Origin: Macrolepiota albuminosa
Lineage: Eukaryota > Basidiomycota > Agaricomycetes > Agaricales > Agaricaceae
Assembly: GCA_027475525.1 (NCBI GenBank)
Contig: JAMWFC010000049.1
Location: forward strand, 187,297 to 251,296
DNA length: 64,000 nt
Reading direction: 5' to 3'
The stretch's first letter is position 1; every line of letters starts with the position of its first letter. This document shows positions 1-10,133 of the stretch, piece by piece. The position numbers were made by a program, and so were the translations under genes. The notes below the pieces were generated by a model. That model saw only the letters and a program-made list of their open reading frames with translations. It was not told the origin of the DNA and made no database searches.

Positions 1-2908
1 TCCGGCCAATGTACCAAGGAACACCTTCCCTGAATGATATACTTGTAGCGCCCTGACTTGGGCATGTGCATGGTGTCGATATATATTTTTCCAAATAGCG
101 GCGCTGGAGTCGCTACTGTTGGGGGAATAAGAACCTGACGTGTCTGCTGGATTTGACAGAGATGACAAGTGCGAATATACCACGCAATATCGGCGCTAAC
201 TTGAGGCCACCAGAAGCGCTCCAAAAGGTTCGCTCTTGTTGCGTAGAGTCCACGGTGTCCCAAGTCATCGTGCATAGCGCGTAGAATTCTAATTTGATTG
301 TCCGGTTTAATTACTAGCTTGTGGGCGCCATCTCTATTTCGTCGCCAAAGTCGGTTTTCCACTACAAAGAAGGTCGTCGCGTATCGAATGAAGGTGGCGT
401 ATTCCGTATCCGTAAGGTCTGATGGTCGTCGCAAATCCTGTAGCCACTTCCTAACCTGGTCCACCCGCTGATCTTCTGACTTAGCTTTGGCGCTTCGAGG
501 TACCGCCGAATATGGCAGGTTCTGACTGTCTTCTCTTAAGGGTCTTGGTTCCTCGACTATCTTTAGATCGTTAGATGGCTTAGCGACGTTATAGATACTG
601 GCCGTGTAAAAAGTTGATGACGCCTGATATGGTCGGGGCTGGTACGGAACAATAGGGTGAAGCCAATTTGAAACTGGTTGGTCTTCGCGAAGCGCCGGAA
701 TAGGCAGCTGAATGATGTGCATGAAACCATGCAATCGATCGATCCAATCGTCAAATACATCGTTGTCGCTATCGTCTAGCGCTTCATCTTCCGGTTGTCT
801 GGGTCGCCTAGATAATCCGTCCGGCCCGTGAAATGCACTTCTGACGTGTACTAACTCGAAGTGAAACATTAATATCGCTACTACCCAGCGGTTCATACTG
901 GCCGACGGTTGAATATCAGGGTTCTGAAGCATTCCTTTGATGTATCGTGCGTCGACCTCGACAATGAGATTTTGTACCCCAATGAGGTACATGCGCAGCG
1001 CCTGAAACGATCGAAACAAGCCATATAACTCCAGCTTGGGCTGACTGTAGCGCGATTCTCGGTCGTTAAGGGTAATCGATCCGAAACGATTGTAGCGCCT
1101 GATTTTCCGGTTCGCGCTATCACACTGGCATAAGAAGAAGCCAACGGCGATATATGATGTGTCAACAGCAAGTATAACGGGATCGGCGGTAGTATAGTCA
1201 ATGGGTACCAATGGTTTCGCTTCCTGTAGCGCCTTTACTAAGTCCTTCTGGGCATTGATTTGATCGGGTCCGAATTTGAAGGGGACCCCTGAACGGGTTA
1301 GGCAATTAAGGGCGTTTGCGCGATGAGAAAAATGGTGTATGAACATGCACAGCACCCCTACAGTGCCCAAGAACGCGCGAACTTCCGAGAGGTTATGACA
1401 GACCCCCCATTTCTCCAACAGCGCTAATCGGCTCTTTTCTGGAATCCTGCCTTCTGGCGTGCAAACGTGCCCCAAAATTTTAAACTGCGGTGCGCAAAGA
1501 ACGAGCTTGTGCCCTGAAAACGTCCTGCCACAATACTTCATGCGCTGAAGTACTCGGTTAACCAGTTGAAAGAATTCCCATAGCGCCATGCGAATATTAG
1601 GATTTTCCGGGTGAACTTCGGGCTTGCCATCTACCAATCGCCAATCCTTCGGGCCTTTAACTCCTACGTCGTCTATGAAACTGAGCACATGGTGGGGTAT
1701 TTCGGGCTGTAGGATAAACGTAATATCGTCGTGAAATATCGGTACCGAGTTTGTCCATCCCATAGGAAGTGTGACTAGTCGTAGCGCCCCAAACGGTGTT
1801 TGAAATGTCGTCAAGTCGCGAGAGGAAGGATGGATTAAGCGCTCGTCATAGCCTACGTACAAATCCAGGGTAGCGCCACATATTCGTCCCGCGAAAGATT
1901 CAGCGACGTGATTGGGAAATGGCGGTACCCCTGAATGACGAATGGTGACTTTGTTTAGCGGTTCTAGGCTGTGAACTATACGTAGCTTCCCATTTTTCTT
2001 TAGTACGCAGAACCACCTCGAGCGGTAGGCCGAATTAGAAGGCTCGTATACACCTGCCGCTATCTTGGAGCGAATAATTTGGCAGACTTTGGCTTCGACG
2101 CCCGGGGGTATGGGTCGGTTATGCTCAGTCCAAGGCACGTGCGGTATTGTCGGTATAACCACTGGTGGAAAGAAGTCAGTTCTAAGTTTACCGCGTTCTG
2201 AGTCCTCCCATGCAAAAGCCTCATTCTGTTTTTGCATGATGTCGACTAATACGTTCATCTCCTCCGTTGAGAGGAAGCCGGTATCGTGGGCGCTAAGAAA
2301 TAGCGCCTTTCGTTCTTCTGTAAATTGTCCTGTTGGTTCAAAGGGTGGTGGATTTGGATCGAGTTTTGGCAGGGTAGCCAAAGGATCGCCTATTATTTTT
2401 CTTTTGATGCGAAATTCCTCGGGTACGGCGCTTGCTACCGGTTTTGTTTTAAGCGCTACGGGTTTATATTTCTTCTTGACCTGAACCCCTTTGTGCTTAG
2501 GGGTACTATTGTTAGCAAACGTATTTTAAGCGCTACGGGTTTATATTTCTTCTTGACCTGAACCCCTTTGTGCTTAGGGGTACTATTGTTAGCAAACGTA
2601 TTATAAATAGAGTCATGGTTTCTAGCGAAACCTGATATCAAAGATTCTTTAGAGTCGGGAGTAGAAACGAAATAAGTGTCTGTTGAAAGGTTTTCAGTAA
2701 TATCTGACGCCGTGAGGTATAAGTAGGATAACGCTTCGCTAGTAAGCGACGAAGAAGAATTCAAGATTTCATGGGCTAAAGGGGTATATGATATAAAGTT
2801 TACTTGCCCAGTCCGATGGTTATAGTCCAAGATAAGCGCTTCATCTCCATGATCCTCATCACTCATCTCCTCGATGGCGCTGGAAAACACTCGATGGTTA
2901 TAGTCCAA
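1..2908 (-). CDS. pol: Ty3/gypsy Pol polyprotein (RT, RNase H, integrase), 3'-partial
   Basis: Makes and integrates the element's DNA copy. On the minus strand the frame is open from about 2908 to the left edge once the duplication at 2447-2600 is collapsed. The reverse transcriptase (about 2050-1600) has the run TPFGALRLVTLPMGWTNS and the catalytic block FIDDVGVKG, a variant of the usual YxDD. RNase H follows at about 1240-1000, with an aspartate in DPVILAVDTS. An HHCC integrase zinc finger lies at about 290-150 (HDDLGHRG, then CHLCQ). The core begins with IDTMHMPKSG, carrying the first catalytic aspartate, and runs off the window. Pol lies in the +1 frame relative to Gag and overlaps its end, so it is probably made by frameshifting, as in Ty3. 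No separate ATG is needed. The remaining uncertainty is the exact start. Confidence 0.93.
2447..2600. repeat. 77-bp direct duplication D1
   Basis: Copies 2447-2523 and 2524-2600. Lies in the pol frame, which it shifts; with one copy the pol frame is continuous. Confidence 0.95.
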
Positions 2909-2968
2909 GATAAGCGCTTCATTCCATGATCCTCATCACTCATCTCCTCGATGGCGCTGGAAAACACT
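2814..2968. repeat. 78/77-bp direct duplication D2 at the gag-pol junction
   Basis: Copies 2814-2891 and 2892-2968. The second lacks one base of the first (TCATCTCC against TCATTCC). Spans the Gag stop and the gag-pol overlap. Confidence 0.93.
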
Positions 2969-5224
2969 TGCAAGGGTCGTCGCTAACGTAAGGTCGCTTT
3001 CTCGGTCCCGGTTTCTGGAATTTCCCCGTGGAAACGTTGGTACCGTTCTTCTGACGCCTGAGTTAGGGTCGCTAATAGTTAGCGTCGTTTCGTCTTCAGA
3101 CGTCGTCTTGACTACTGATCGGGCTAAGACGTCAAAGGGCCTCCCTAATAATAAGTCGTACGCAGGCGATCTAAGAATGTGTATTTGAAGGTAAAACGTA
3201 AGATCGCCAACAGCGCATGGCACGTTACGAGCCATTCCCAAGGATCGATCAATAGTGCCATTAGCGCTTTGCATATTAAGAATGATGGTCGGGTCGTAAA
3301 TGATGCCAAGCTCGTTAGCAACGTCGGCAGCCATTGAAATAATCTGTGATCCGCTGTCCACTATAGATTCTATCTCGCTTTTTCCATCAACTGTCAACAT
3401 AATCAAGCGAATCGCGTGAGAGTCTTGGGCTACAGTGAGGACGGCGGGATCGTCGCTAGATCTTAGCGACTTAAGGTAAGTTTCGACCGGGTCAATGGAC
3501 GTAGCTTCTTTGGGTGGCGCGGCCTCTTCTTTGATTTCCGATGCGACCGTCTCGGTTATGTACGCGAATCCAGGTAGCGCGTCGTCGCATTCGTCCACCG
3601 CCGTTACATTGTTAGCTACGTTCCGTCGAGGGGTTACCGCTGTACGCATCTGATTCCTGACGTCTGGCGCCACACTGCATAGCTCCCCTACCGACATCGT
3701 GACTTGACTTTTCATAATACGATCGAATACTTGCTTAGATTTTTCTATGTCGTAGATTGGTGCCGTTGGTCGGTAGCCTCCTGCTGGCTTGTCTGGCGCC
3801 CCAAAGTTTCGATTGATAGGCGGAGCGTAGTTACCGGCAAGTCCTGAATACAGGTGTAGTGGCGGTTCCGTGCTAGCTGGTGCTTTGGCCGTATCAGGTG
3901 TGTCGTCGTTGATACTGGAATTCGAAGGCTTTGCAGGTGCTGGATCGGTCGTAGCGCCTGAAGGTCTATAGTCTTTCAACGGTTGCTTGCTCTTTTTAAT
4001 CTCGACACCATCGAAAACCTGATTCTTTAGCGACTTTAGCTCCCTTTCCAACGTCTCGATCCTCTCCTCTTGTGACAACGTCGGTCGCTCGCTAACAGCG
4101 TTAAGCTGGAGTACTTCATGGATTAGCGCCTGTTGTGGAGTTGTTTCTGCCTCCGCTGCGGCCGTACTATTGAGATTGCCCGTTGCTAAGTTCCCAGGGT
4201 TACGTCGGTGCCATTCATCAATTCGCCCCTGGAAGGTTCGGTGCTCAGGATATAGAGGGATGTTAGCGCCGGAGGGTAGGACTATTTTCCCGTCAGCGCC
4301 TCGGCGTGCTCTTCCTTGGCGCAGGTATTGTTCGAGGATAGCGCAGCGTCCGCGAGTCATCGTATGTCCTGCCTCCTCACAGAAGTGACAAGGGCCGGAT
4401 TGCATATTACCTCGTGGTGCATTAAGGCTAGTCGAGATTAACGTTTCCAATTTGCTCATAACGTTTGCGACAGCCGTGTTGACTGCGTTTTCCAGGTCCT
4501 CCTTCTTGACAAAACCTCCCTGATTGTTAGTTGCGCTAGGTGCGGGCGCCGCAACAGGTGGCGCCTTTCCTCCGTTATCAGTGCTAGAAGGTCGCTGGAA
4601 GGGGATGCCAGTATCCGTGCCTTTCAGTATCCATTTACCTGCTTCAAAGACGTCTTCTATATCGTAGGGTTCCTCAGGATGGTGGTCGGACTTAAGAATT
4701 TCTAAGCGACGAGCTATACGCGTCCAAAGTGATGTTGGAATGCCTTGTTGAAACAAGCGCCGTTCCTCGTTCCTGTAGAGTTTGCCATTCTGTACTAGCC
4801 ATCTTGCAATTCGCTGGAAGTCTCGATAATAAGTAGATAGCGTGCCTAGTGTATAAATGCCCGTTGCGAAGGTATCCTGTACCAGTTTCTGGATTTCAAG
4901 GACGGTATAGCGCGTGGATTCTTCAGCGCCAGGGTACAGTTTAATGATCGCCTTTTTCCATTCCTCGTAGGTAAACGACCTTGGCACCGCCTCTCGTGTT
5001 AATCCTTGAAACTCATCCAGTCCTGTCCAGGATTCCGCGGTATCGTAGGAAACGTATCTGGCGGCGTATTCTTTCATTTGTGTGTTGTCGGTGATTCGGC
5101 AGTCGCGTAATAAATATTCCAATTCTCGGAAATACTGTGTTAGCTCGCGAGGTTTCGTCTCATCCCATTTTGGCGACGAGAAGTGGTTTCTTGGCGGCAT
5201 ACGCGGTGTGTTTGCCTGCTCCAT
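2936..5224 (-). CDS. gag: Ty3/gypsy Gag with C-terminal aspartic protease
   Basis: Structural protein fused to a retropepsin. The frame is open from just after an in-frame TGA near 5585 down to the TGA at 2936, but the first in-frame ATG is at 5224 (start of MEQANTPRMPP), so I give that as the conservative start. Upstream there are about 120 open codons rich in Pro, Ser and Thr. The capsid-like region follows. A zinc knuckle of form C-x2-C-x4-H-x6-C lies near 4390-4340 (CHFCEEAGH); the spacing before the last Cys is longer than the canonical CCHC. The protease active site is VDSGSQIIS near 3360. The stop overlaps the start of pol. Confidence 0.9.
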   Translation of the reverse strand: MEQANTPRMPPRNHFSSPKWDETKPRELTQYFRELEYLLRDCRITDNTQMKEYAARYVSYDTAESWTGLDEFQGLTREAVPRSFTYEEWKKAIIKLYPGAEESTRYTVLEIQKLVQDTFATGIYTLGTLSTYYRDFQRIARWLVQNGKLYRNEERRLFQQGIPTSLWTRIARRLEILKSDHHPEEPYDIEDVFEAGKWILKGTDTGIPFQRPSSTDNGGKAPPVAAPAPSATNNQGGFVKKEDLENAVNTAVANVMSKLETLISTSLNAPRGNMQSGPCHFCEEAGHTMTRGRCAILEQYLRQGRARRGADGKIVLPSGANIPLYPEHRTFQGRIDEWHRRNPGNLATGNLNSTAAAEAETTPQQALIHEVLQLNAVSERPTLSQEERIETLERELKSLKNQVFDGVEIKKSKQPLKDYRPSGATTDPAPAKPSNSSINDDTPDTAKAPASTEPPLHLYSGLAGNYAPPINRNFGAPDKPAGGYRPTAPIYDIEKSKQVFDRIMKSQVTMSVGELCSVAPDVRNQMRTAVTPRRNVANNVTAVDECDDALPGFAYITETVASEIKEEAAPPKEATSIDPVETYLKSLRSSDDPAVLTVAQDSHAIRLIMLTVDGKSEIESIVDSGSQIISMAADVANELGIIYDPTIILNMQSANGTIDRSLGMARNVPCAVGDLTFYLQIHILRSPAYDLLLGRPFDVLARSVVKTTSEDETTLTISDPNSGVRRTVPTFPRGNSRNRDRESDLTLATTLASVFQRHRGDE

Positions 5225-5595
5225 ACTAGCTGGCGTCGACGTCGTGGTGGGAATAGTAGTGTTAGTGGTAGTTTCGCTTGGCGTAGTTGTAGTCGGTACT
5301 GGCTCGGGTAATTCTGAGTCGCTAGGTTCTGGCGATAATGACCTAGACAGCTCTTCCAAAGGAGTAAGCGGTGTATGGTTTTCACCTGCTAAGTATTCGA
5401 ACGGTTGGGAAAATGGGAAGAAGCTTTCAGCCAAGCTATCTGGAGCGGCTTCAAGCTCCTGATCTAAAGTCTGCCTCGGTAGCGCGCCTGGTAAGTGTGG
5501 TGACTCAGTTAAGGTTTGTTCAAACGCGCTCTCCAATAGGAGGCGGCGCTGTCGCTGGGCTCGAGTTTTCGGCGGAATTCTGCCTCAATAGAACC

Positions 5596-5612
5596 CCTCG
5601 TGGTGGGCTCCA
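5596..5612 (-). promoter_or_regulatory. Primer-binding site of the gypsy element
   Basis: Directly inside the LTR, after a 3-nt spacer, the minus strand reads TGGAGCCCACCACGAGG. It starts with TGG, the complement of a tRNA 3' CCA end, at the position expected for minus-strand primer binding. I have not assigned the tRNA. Confidence 0.65.
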
Positions 5613-6001
5613 AAATGATGACGCCAACTGTGGTTGGGTGCGCTGGACGTATACGCAGTACAACGCCGTCTCCAGCGCCTGGCGTACGGGTTTGTGAGGA
5701 GTCCCGGCAGGGTCCCGGTGTGCTCGAGCAGAGGTGATAGGGCGATGCGCTAGACGATAGCGCCTTGGATGCTACCTAGCAAGTGGTAAGCGTCGTAGTT
5801 TAGGAGAAGTTATAGGGAAAGAAACGAATAGCGCAGCGTAGCGTGCCCGTAGGTGGCACCGTAAACGACGAAGACGAGATAGACGAAGCTAGCGCCGAAC
5901 TTGGTGGCAAAGTCAGGCAACGCTAGCGCGATTTGAACGCCAAGTGTAACTGGGTGCTCAAGGGGTTACGATTCGTTGTTATATACATGGCAAGTAGCTA
6001 G

Positions 6002-6009
6002 TTTTTATA
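6002..6009 (-). promoter_or_regulatory. TATA box in gypsy LTR
   Basis: The minus strand reads TATAAAAA, conserved at the matching place in LTR copy 3. It is the likely core promoter for the genomic RNA. Confidence 0.5.
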
Positions 6010-6466
6010 CTATGCGCTACATTATTTCCAAAATAAGTCCATTGATGGCGCTACCAATTAGCGCCTCTCTTCATGACTGTAGCTAACGGCCACCTGTCAA
6101 CGGCGACCTGCAGCACATGGGTGACAGCGACCAACGGCGACTCTAAAACTACTTAGAAGTGGTACGAGTTTGCTCACTTTTTGATGTAATTTAATTGGCC
6201 ATGCCATCCCGGGGTATGGTCGGGGAATCCTCGACAGACGCCGTGAGCGCTAATTCCGGCGCTAAACATTGTACCATCTTTTGATAGATTTAAATGTCGG
6301 GTCTGCGTGTATCCTGTCTCGTCGTCATTGATTCTTTTAGACTTCTGATTGAGGTGCCTCGGTGATTGACAGCGCCAATTGCTAACTCCTTCCAGTACTG
6401 ATCGGGGTTTGGTCAGAGTCCCCTCCCGCCGTTATGCTAGCGCTATGAGTCCTGAGTCTTCTTGGT

Positions 6467-6620
6467 CTTCAAAGTAACTGAGTGGAGTGCGCTGAGGGGC
6501 TGATACTGGTGATTGAGATGAATGGATAAGTCTTGCTATAGAGCTTCAAAGTAACTGAGTGGAGTGCGCTGAGGGGCTGATACTGGTGATTGAGATGAAT
6601 GGATAAGTCTTGCCATAGAG
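6467..6620. repeat. 77-bp direct duplication D3
   Basis: Copies 6467-6543 and 6544-6620, inside LTR copy 1. They differ by one T/C near the end. LTR copy 3 has this segment only once. Confidence 0.94.
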
Positions 6621-6662
6621 CGCCCGCGCTAGGGCTGCTCTGTACCCAAGGCTGGTCGCTAG

Positions 6663-6816
6663 AGCCTTTAGTGTGTCAAGTGTTGGTCGGCCTATAATGT
6701 CCCTTGATGCGCTCAGTCCGAGTAGAAGCCTATCAACGCAGCCTTTAGTGTGTCAAGTGTTGGTCGGCCTATAATGTCCCTTGATGCGCTCAGTCCGAGT
6801 AGAAGCCTATCAACGC
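6663..6816. repeat. 77-bp direct duplication D4 across the LTR end
   Basis: Copies 6663-6739 and 6740-6816. Each contains the LTR terminus CCTATCA plus the first flanking bases, so the LTR appears to end twice, at 6735 and 6812. Confidence 0.95.
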
Positions 6817-7089
6817 TTTACTTCTTACATGGATCCGCTTATTTATTTCCAGACGATCCCTATTTTCTGCTTAGGCTGGCGCGGTAATGGCTATTGGACC
6901 GCGTCGGCAAAGGGGTTTTTGCGCTGTGATGATCTACTGAGCGTTTCCCCTTTTTACTTATTTTTCTTTTGATTACTTACAAACTGACGATTTGAAGCCA
7001 AAGGGGGCGTTCATTTTAGTAACACACACTACAAAGTACGTATCAAATGACAAAGTCCATAAACAGTTTAAAGCGCTAAGGGTCGGCAA
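6813..7089. other. Spacer between LTR copy 1 and the Cys-rich gene
   Basis: No supported gene. It probably holds the 3' untranslated region of the minus-strand gene ending at 7090. T-rich in the middle. Confidence 0.4.
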
Positions 7090-8309
7090 CTACGGATCAT
7101 ACTCAGGAAGGGCGGGATCGCCCAAAGGAAGCAAGTCCCCGTCCTGGATCCCATTGCTCGTCTGCCACTCAAGCGCAGCCATAATATCGTCATGGAGCTC
7201 GAGCAAGAGGCGCTCGCGGCGAGCTAAGGTGGAAACACGAGAACGCAGGTTGGCAAGTTCGTGACCAATGACTTTGGTCGCATCCTCGATATGGCAAAGT
7301 TGCTGGCAAAGGTCGGCAGAAGGACGGAGAGGAGTAACGGGATAGGAGAACTCGTCCCCGAGCCAAGGGAAGGCATCGCCAGAAACTTGCATGGCGGGAG
7401 GGGGCGTCCAAAAGGGATCGAACTTATGGGAGATTAGAAAAGGGGAGAAAAGAGGAACGAACAAGGACGGACGTACCCGGACAGTTACAGGCGCACGGGG
7501 TGTCCACTCATGGCGCTCGTCGCCGGGGGACATAGCTCTGGCGGAAGAAAGATGGATGCCGTAGGGAGGCAAGTATCTCCAGCGGCGACGATGCTCACTT
7601 TCCGGCACCAGGGTTCCTTCGGACTCCGGCGCTGCAGAAGTCTCGCGACTACTAAGAAAAGAAGAGGAGCTGTGGGGAGGAGTAAGGGATGGAGTAATAG
7701 GGAGAGCAACAGGAGTGTCGCTAGCCGCAACCAACTCGGGGGCAGGGGTAGCGCCAGCGTCAGACATAACGACATCTTCGGCAGCAGGGATAGCCACTAT
7801 AGCGGGAACAGGAGTGGGGGACCTATCAGGCAAGAAGTTAGCACGCGAAGAAAAAGAAGTTAGGAAAAATGCGTACTGGTTACCACTGGGGCCACTCTGA
7901 CGAGGGTTAGCGGCCATAGGGGGAGTAAGGCGAAGCAGGAGAGCGCATACCGCCAACAGCGCATCGGCATCAACAACGGGCTCAGCTTCATCATCATCCT
8001 CTCCCTCGGCATCCCTCTCAGTATCCTCCCCCTCATCCGTAGAAGACTCAGTCAAAGACAAAACCACAGGCGTAGCAGGCGCTAGCTCGTGGCGCTTACC
8101 AGGGCTCTTGCCAGGAGACGCAACAACGGGCTTACGTTTCGACAGAATGGGACGACGGGGAGAGCGAGCAAAAGGTGCCACCACGGTGGTACCATCCTGG
8201 GTAGTCAGCAGCGCCAGGCTGGCTGCGCTGATAACTGTGGGTTGGTGAGTAGCCGCCAGATCACGTTGCTGCAGCACGAAGTCCCAGGCGTTACGAACCA
8301 ACACCGCGC

Positions 8310-8606
8310 TGATGACGCCAACTGTGGTTGGGTGCGCTGGACGTATACGCAGTACAATGCCGTCTCCAGCGCTTGGCGTACGTAGTTGTGAGGAGTCCTG
8401 ACAGGGTCCCGGTGTGCTCGAGTGGAAGTGGTAAANNNNNNNNNNNNNNNNNNNNNNNNNNNNNNNNNNNNNNNNNNNNNNNNNNNNNNNNNNNNNNNNN
8501 NNNNNNNNNNNNNNNNNNNNNNNNNNNNNNNNNNNTCCTGCGTACGTCAAGTGTCGGTTGGCCTATAATGTCCCTTGATGCGCTCAGTCCGAGTAGAAGC
8601 CTATCA
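8310..8606 (-). repeat. Gypsy LTR copy 2, with assembly gap
   Basis: Begins TGATGACGCC and ends CCTATCA like LTR copy 1, but the middle is replaced by 100 Ns. Flanked by GCGC on both sides (8306-8309 and 8607-8610), consistent with a short target-site duplication. Whether a solo LTR or a whole element sits in the gap cannot be told. Confidence 0.9.
8436..8535. other. Assembly gap of 100 Ns
   Basis: Exactly 100 N characters, the customary placeholder length, so the true missing length is unknown. It must hide at least the middle of the LTR. Confidence 0.99.
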
Positions 8607-9244
8607 GCGCGCTCATAGTTCCTTTGCATAATGGCGTCCCTACCACGTTCACGAGTACGAATCCTGTTGAAGGCGCAACCTCGTTTCAACGCATCGCACC
8701 GATAGCAAGGCAGAGAGGCGGTAGGAAACCAGCAGCCCTCAGGATTGTTCTCAGACCAACACTTGTCACACTAAGAAAAAAAAAGTCAGCGACGGCATGA
8801 ACCTACTAATGGGCAAACCAGTGCTTACCGCGCCAATCTTTGCCCTAAACGCGCAACGCTCCAAGGGCGCAACGGTAACCTTCTTCTTGCCGCCCAGTAC
8901 TTGGACACCAGCCAGGACGCCGGTATCAATGACGGTAGTATCATGGCAAAGACGCAAAAGGTTGCAAAGCTCCGCGTCGATGAACATGGTCTGGTTAGAT
9001 GCCTATCGACATTAACATTTAGGCGCTAAAGTCTAGCGACAACGAGCAAAGCACTTACGACATACAAAGGGGGAACACGAGCAGGGAGATTGATCTGGAA
9101 GAGGAGAAGTCAGAAAAATGGAGTAAGGAAGATAGGGAAGGAACGCATGGTACGTTTGGAAGAACTAGCACGAGCAGGAGGCGCTCGTTCAATAACAATG
9201 GCGAAATTACGCAGAGGACCGTGGGAAGTTGGGCGCGTTGGGCC

Positions 9245-9398
9245 GGGTCGTGGCTCGCTACAAGAAACGGCAATACGTTTGATGGCTGAATGGGGAGGGG
9301 CAGTGCGAACGGGAGAGGCCGGGGTCGTGGCTCGCTACAAGAAACGGCAATACGTTTGATGGCTGAATGGGGAGGGGCAGTGCGAACGGGAGAAGCAG
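9245..9398. repeat. 77-bp direct duplication D5
   Basis: Copies 9245-9321 and 9322-9398, within the proline-rich linker exon of the Cys-motif gene; shifts its frame. Confidence 0.94.
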
Positions 9399-10037
9399 CG
9401 CTTGGGGCGGGGCGAGTGGAAGAAGCAGCGCCACGAAAAGGGCTGCCAAGAACGGAAGGAGGCGGAACAGAAGTTGAAGAAGGAGGGGCGGTAGGGACAG
9501 AAGGGACAGTAGAGGCTGAGGGGGCAGTAGGAAGACTGGCGACGGTAGGAGACGTGGCAACCAACTGCTCAAGGATTAACAGTGGAAAAAGGGGAGAAGA
9601 AAAGGAAGGACTTACCTCGCTGACCTCGGTACTAGCCAACAACGCGTCGATCTCGTCGGATAAGGAGGGAGCCTAGTATGGGCGCTGAACCTTAGCGCCA
9701 CAAAGCCAAAATCAAACTTAGAAACTTACAAAAAGGTCTGCAAAAGAGCACAACCAATCGGCACCTTCGAACTCACGGTACCGGGCCACACACCACTCGC
9801 AAACCTCGTCACCCCGCTCCCAGGAACTGTCGGAGCCGCAGACCACGAGCCAGCATCGATAAAGTTGCATAATGCCAGAGACGGTTTGTGGCGCATCGGC
9901 GGGACTGACAGACTTAGCGCAATCAAATAAATAGGAGGCCTTAGCCAGGAAATTGCGGAGAGCAGAGGCATCAAAAGAAGTGGACATGCTGGAAAGATGG
10001 GAAGGAAAACACAGGAAGGTGAAGTACGGAAAACGAC

Positions 10038-10044
10038 TTTTATA
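10038..10044 (-). promoter_or_regulatory. TATA box of the Cys-motif gene
   Basis: The minus strand reads TATAAAA about 50 bp before the ATG at 9987, which supports that start. Confidence 0.5.
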
Positions 10045-10133
10045 AGGCGCCAGCGGCATTATACGGACCGTAGCGCAGTCAAATTAACGACGGCGTTTGA
10101 CTGAGGACAGTCAATTTTTCAGTTGGGGGGAGA

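Larger units (their letters stand above)
1..6812 (-). mobile_element. Ty3/gypsy LTR retrotransposon, cut by left window edge
   Basis: Read on the minus strand, the order is LTR (5616-6812), primer-binding site, gag with protease, then pol with reverse transcriptase, RNase H and integrase, which is the Ty3/gypsy order. The integrase continues past base 1, so the second LTR and the left target-site duplication are not in the window. The coding frames are open apart from two 77-bp assembly-type duplications, so the copy looks young. TAGCGC/GCGCTA hexamers are strikingly frequent throughout. Confidence 0.93.
5616..6812 (-). repeat. 5' LTR of the gypsy element (LTR copy 1)
   Basis: On the plus strand it begins TGATGACGCC and ends AGCCTATCA, so the ends form TGAT/ATCA inverted termini. 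It spans 1197 bp but contains two 77-bp duplications (6467-6620 and 6663-6816). Without them it is 1043 bp, the same length as LTR copy 3 at 10134-11176. A minus-strand TATA box lies inside. Confidence 0.92.
7090..9987 (-). pseudogene. Unknown multi-exon gene with six-Cys zinc-cluster-like motif, split by an LTR
   Basis: Not recognised. The minus-strand start is taken at 9987 (MSTSFDASALRNF), about 50 bp below a TATA box; a longer start at 10059 lacks this support. Exon 1 ends at 9730 and exon 2 is 9616-9672; further GT-AG introns include one of 58 bp ending at the zinc motif. Order: helical N-terminus, long Pro/Ser/Thr linker, cysteine motif near 8770-8660 with spacing C-x2-C-x8-C-x8-C-x2-C-x6-C, acidic stretch, then a coiled-coil-like C-terminus rich in Leu and Arg. 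An LTR at 8310-8606 interrupts the exon after NYER. Removing it with one 4-bp target copy rejoins the frame. A 77-bp duplication at 9245-9398 also breaks the linker. The flanks are retroelements, so the gene may itself be part of a repeat family. Confidence 0.7.

Noticed and set aside
2065..2561. Plus-strand open frames
   Set aside because: They lie opposite the pol frame, which shows clear RT sequence on the minus strand.
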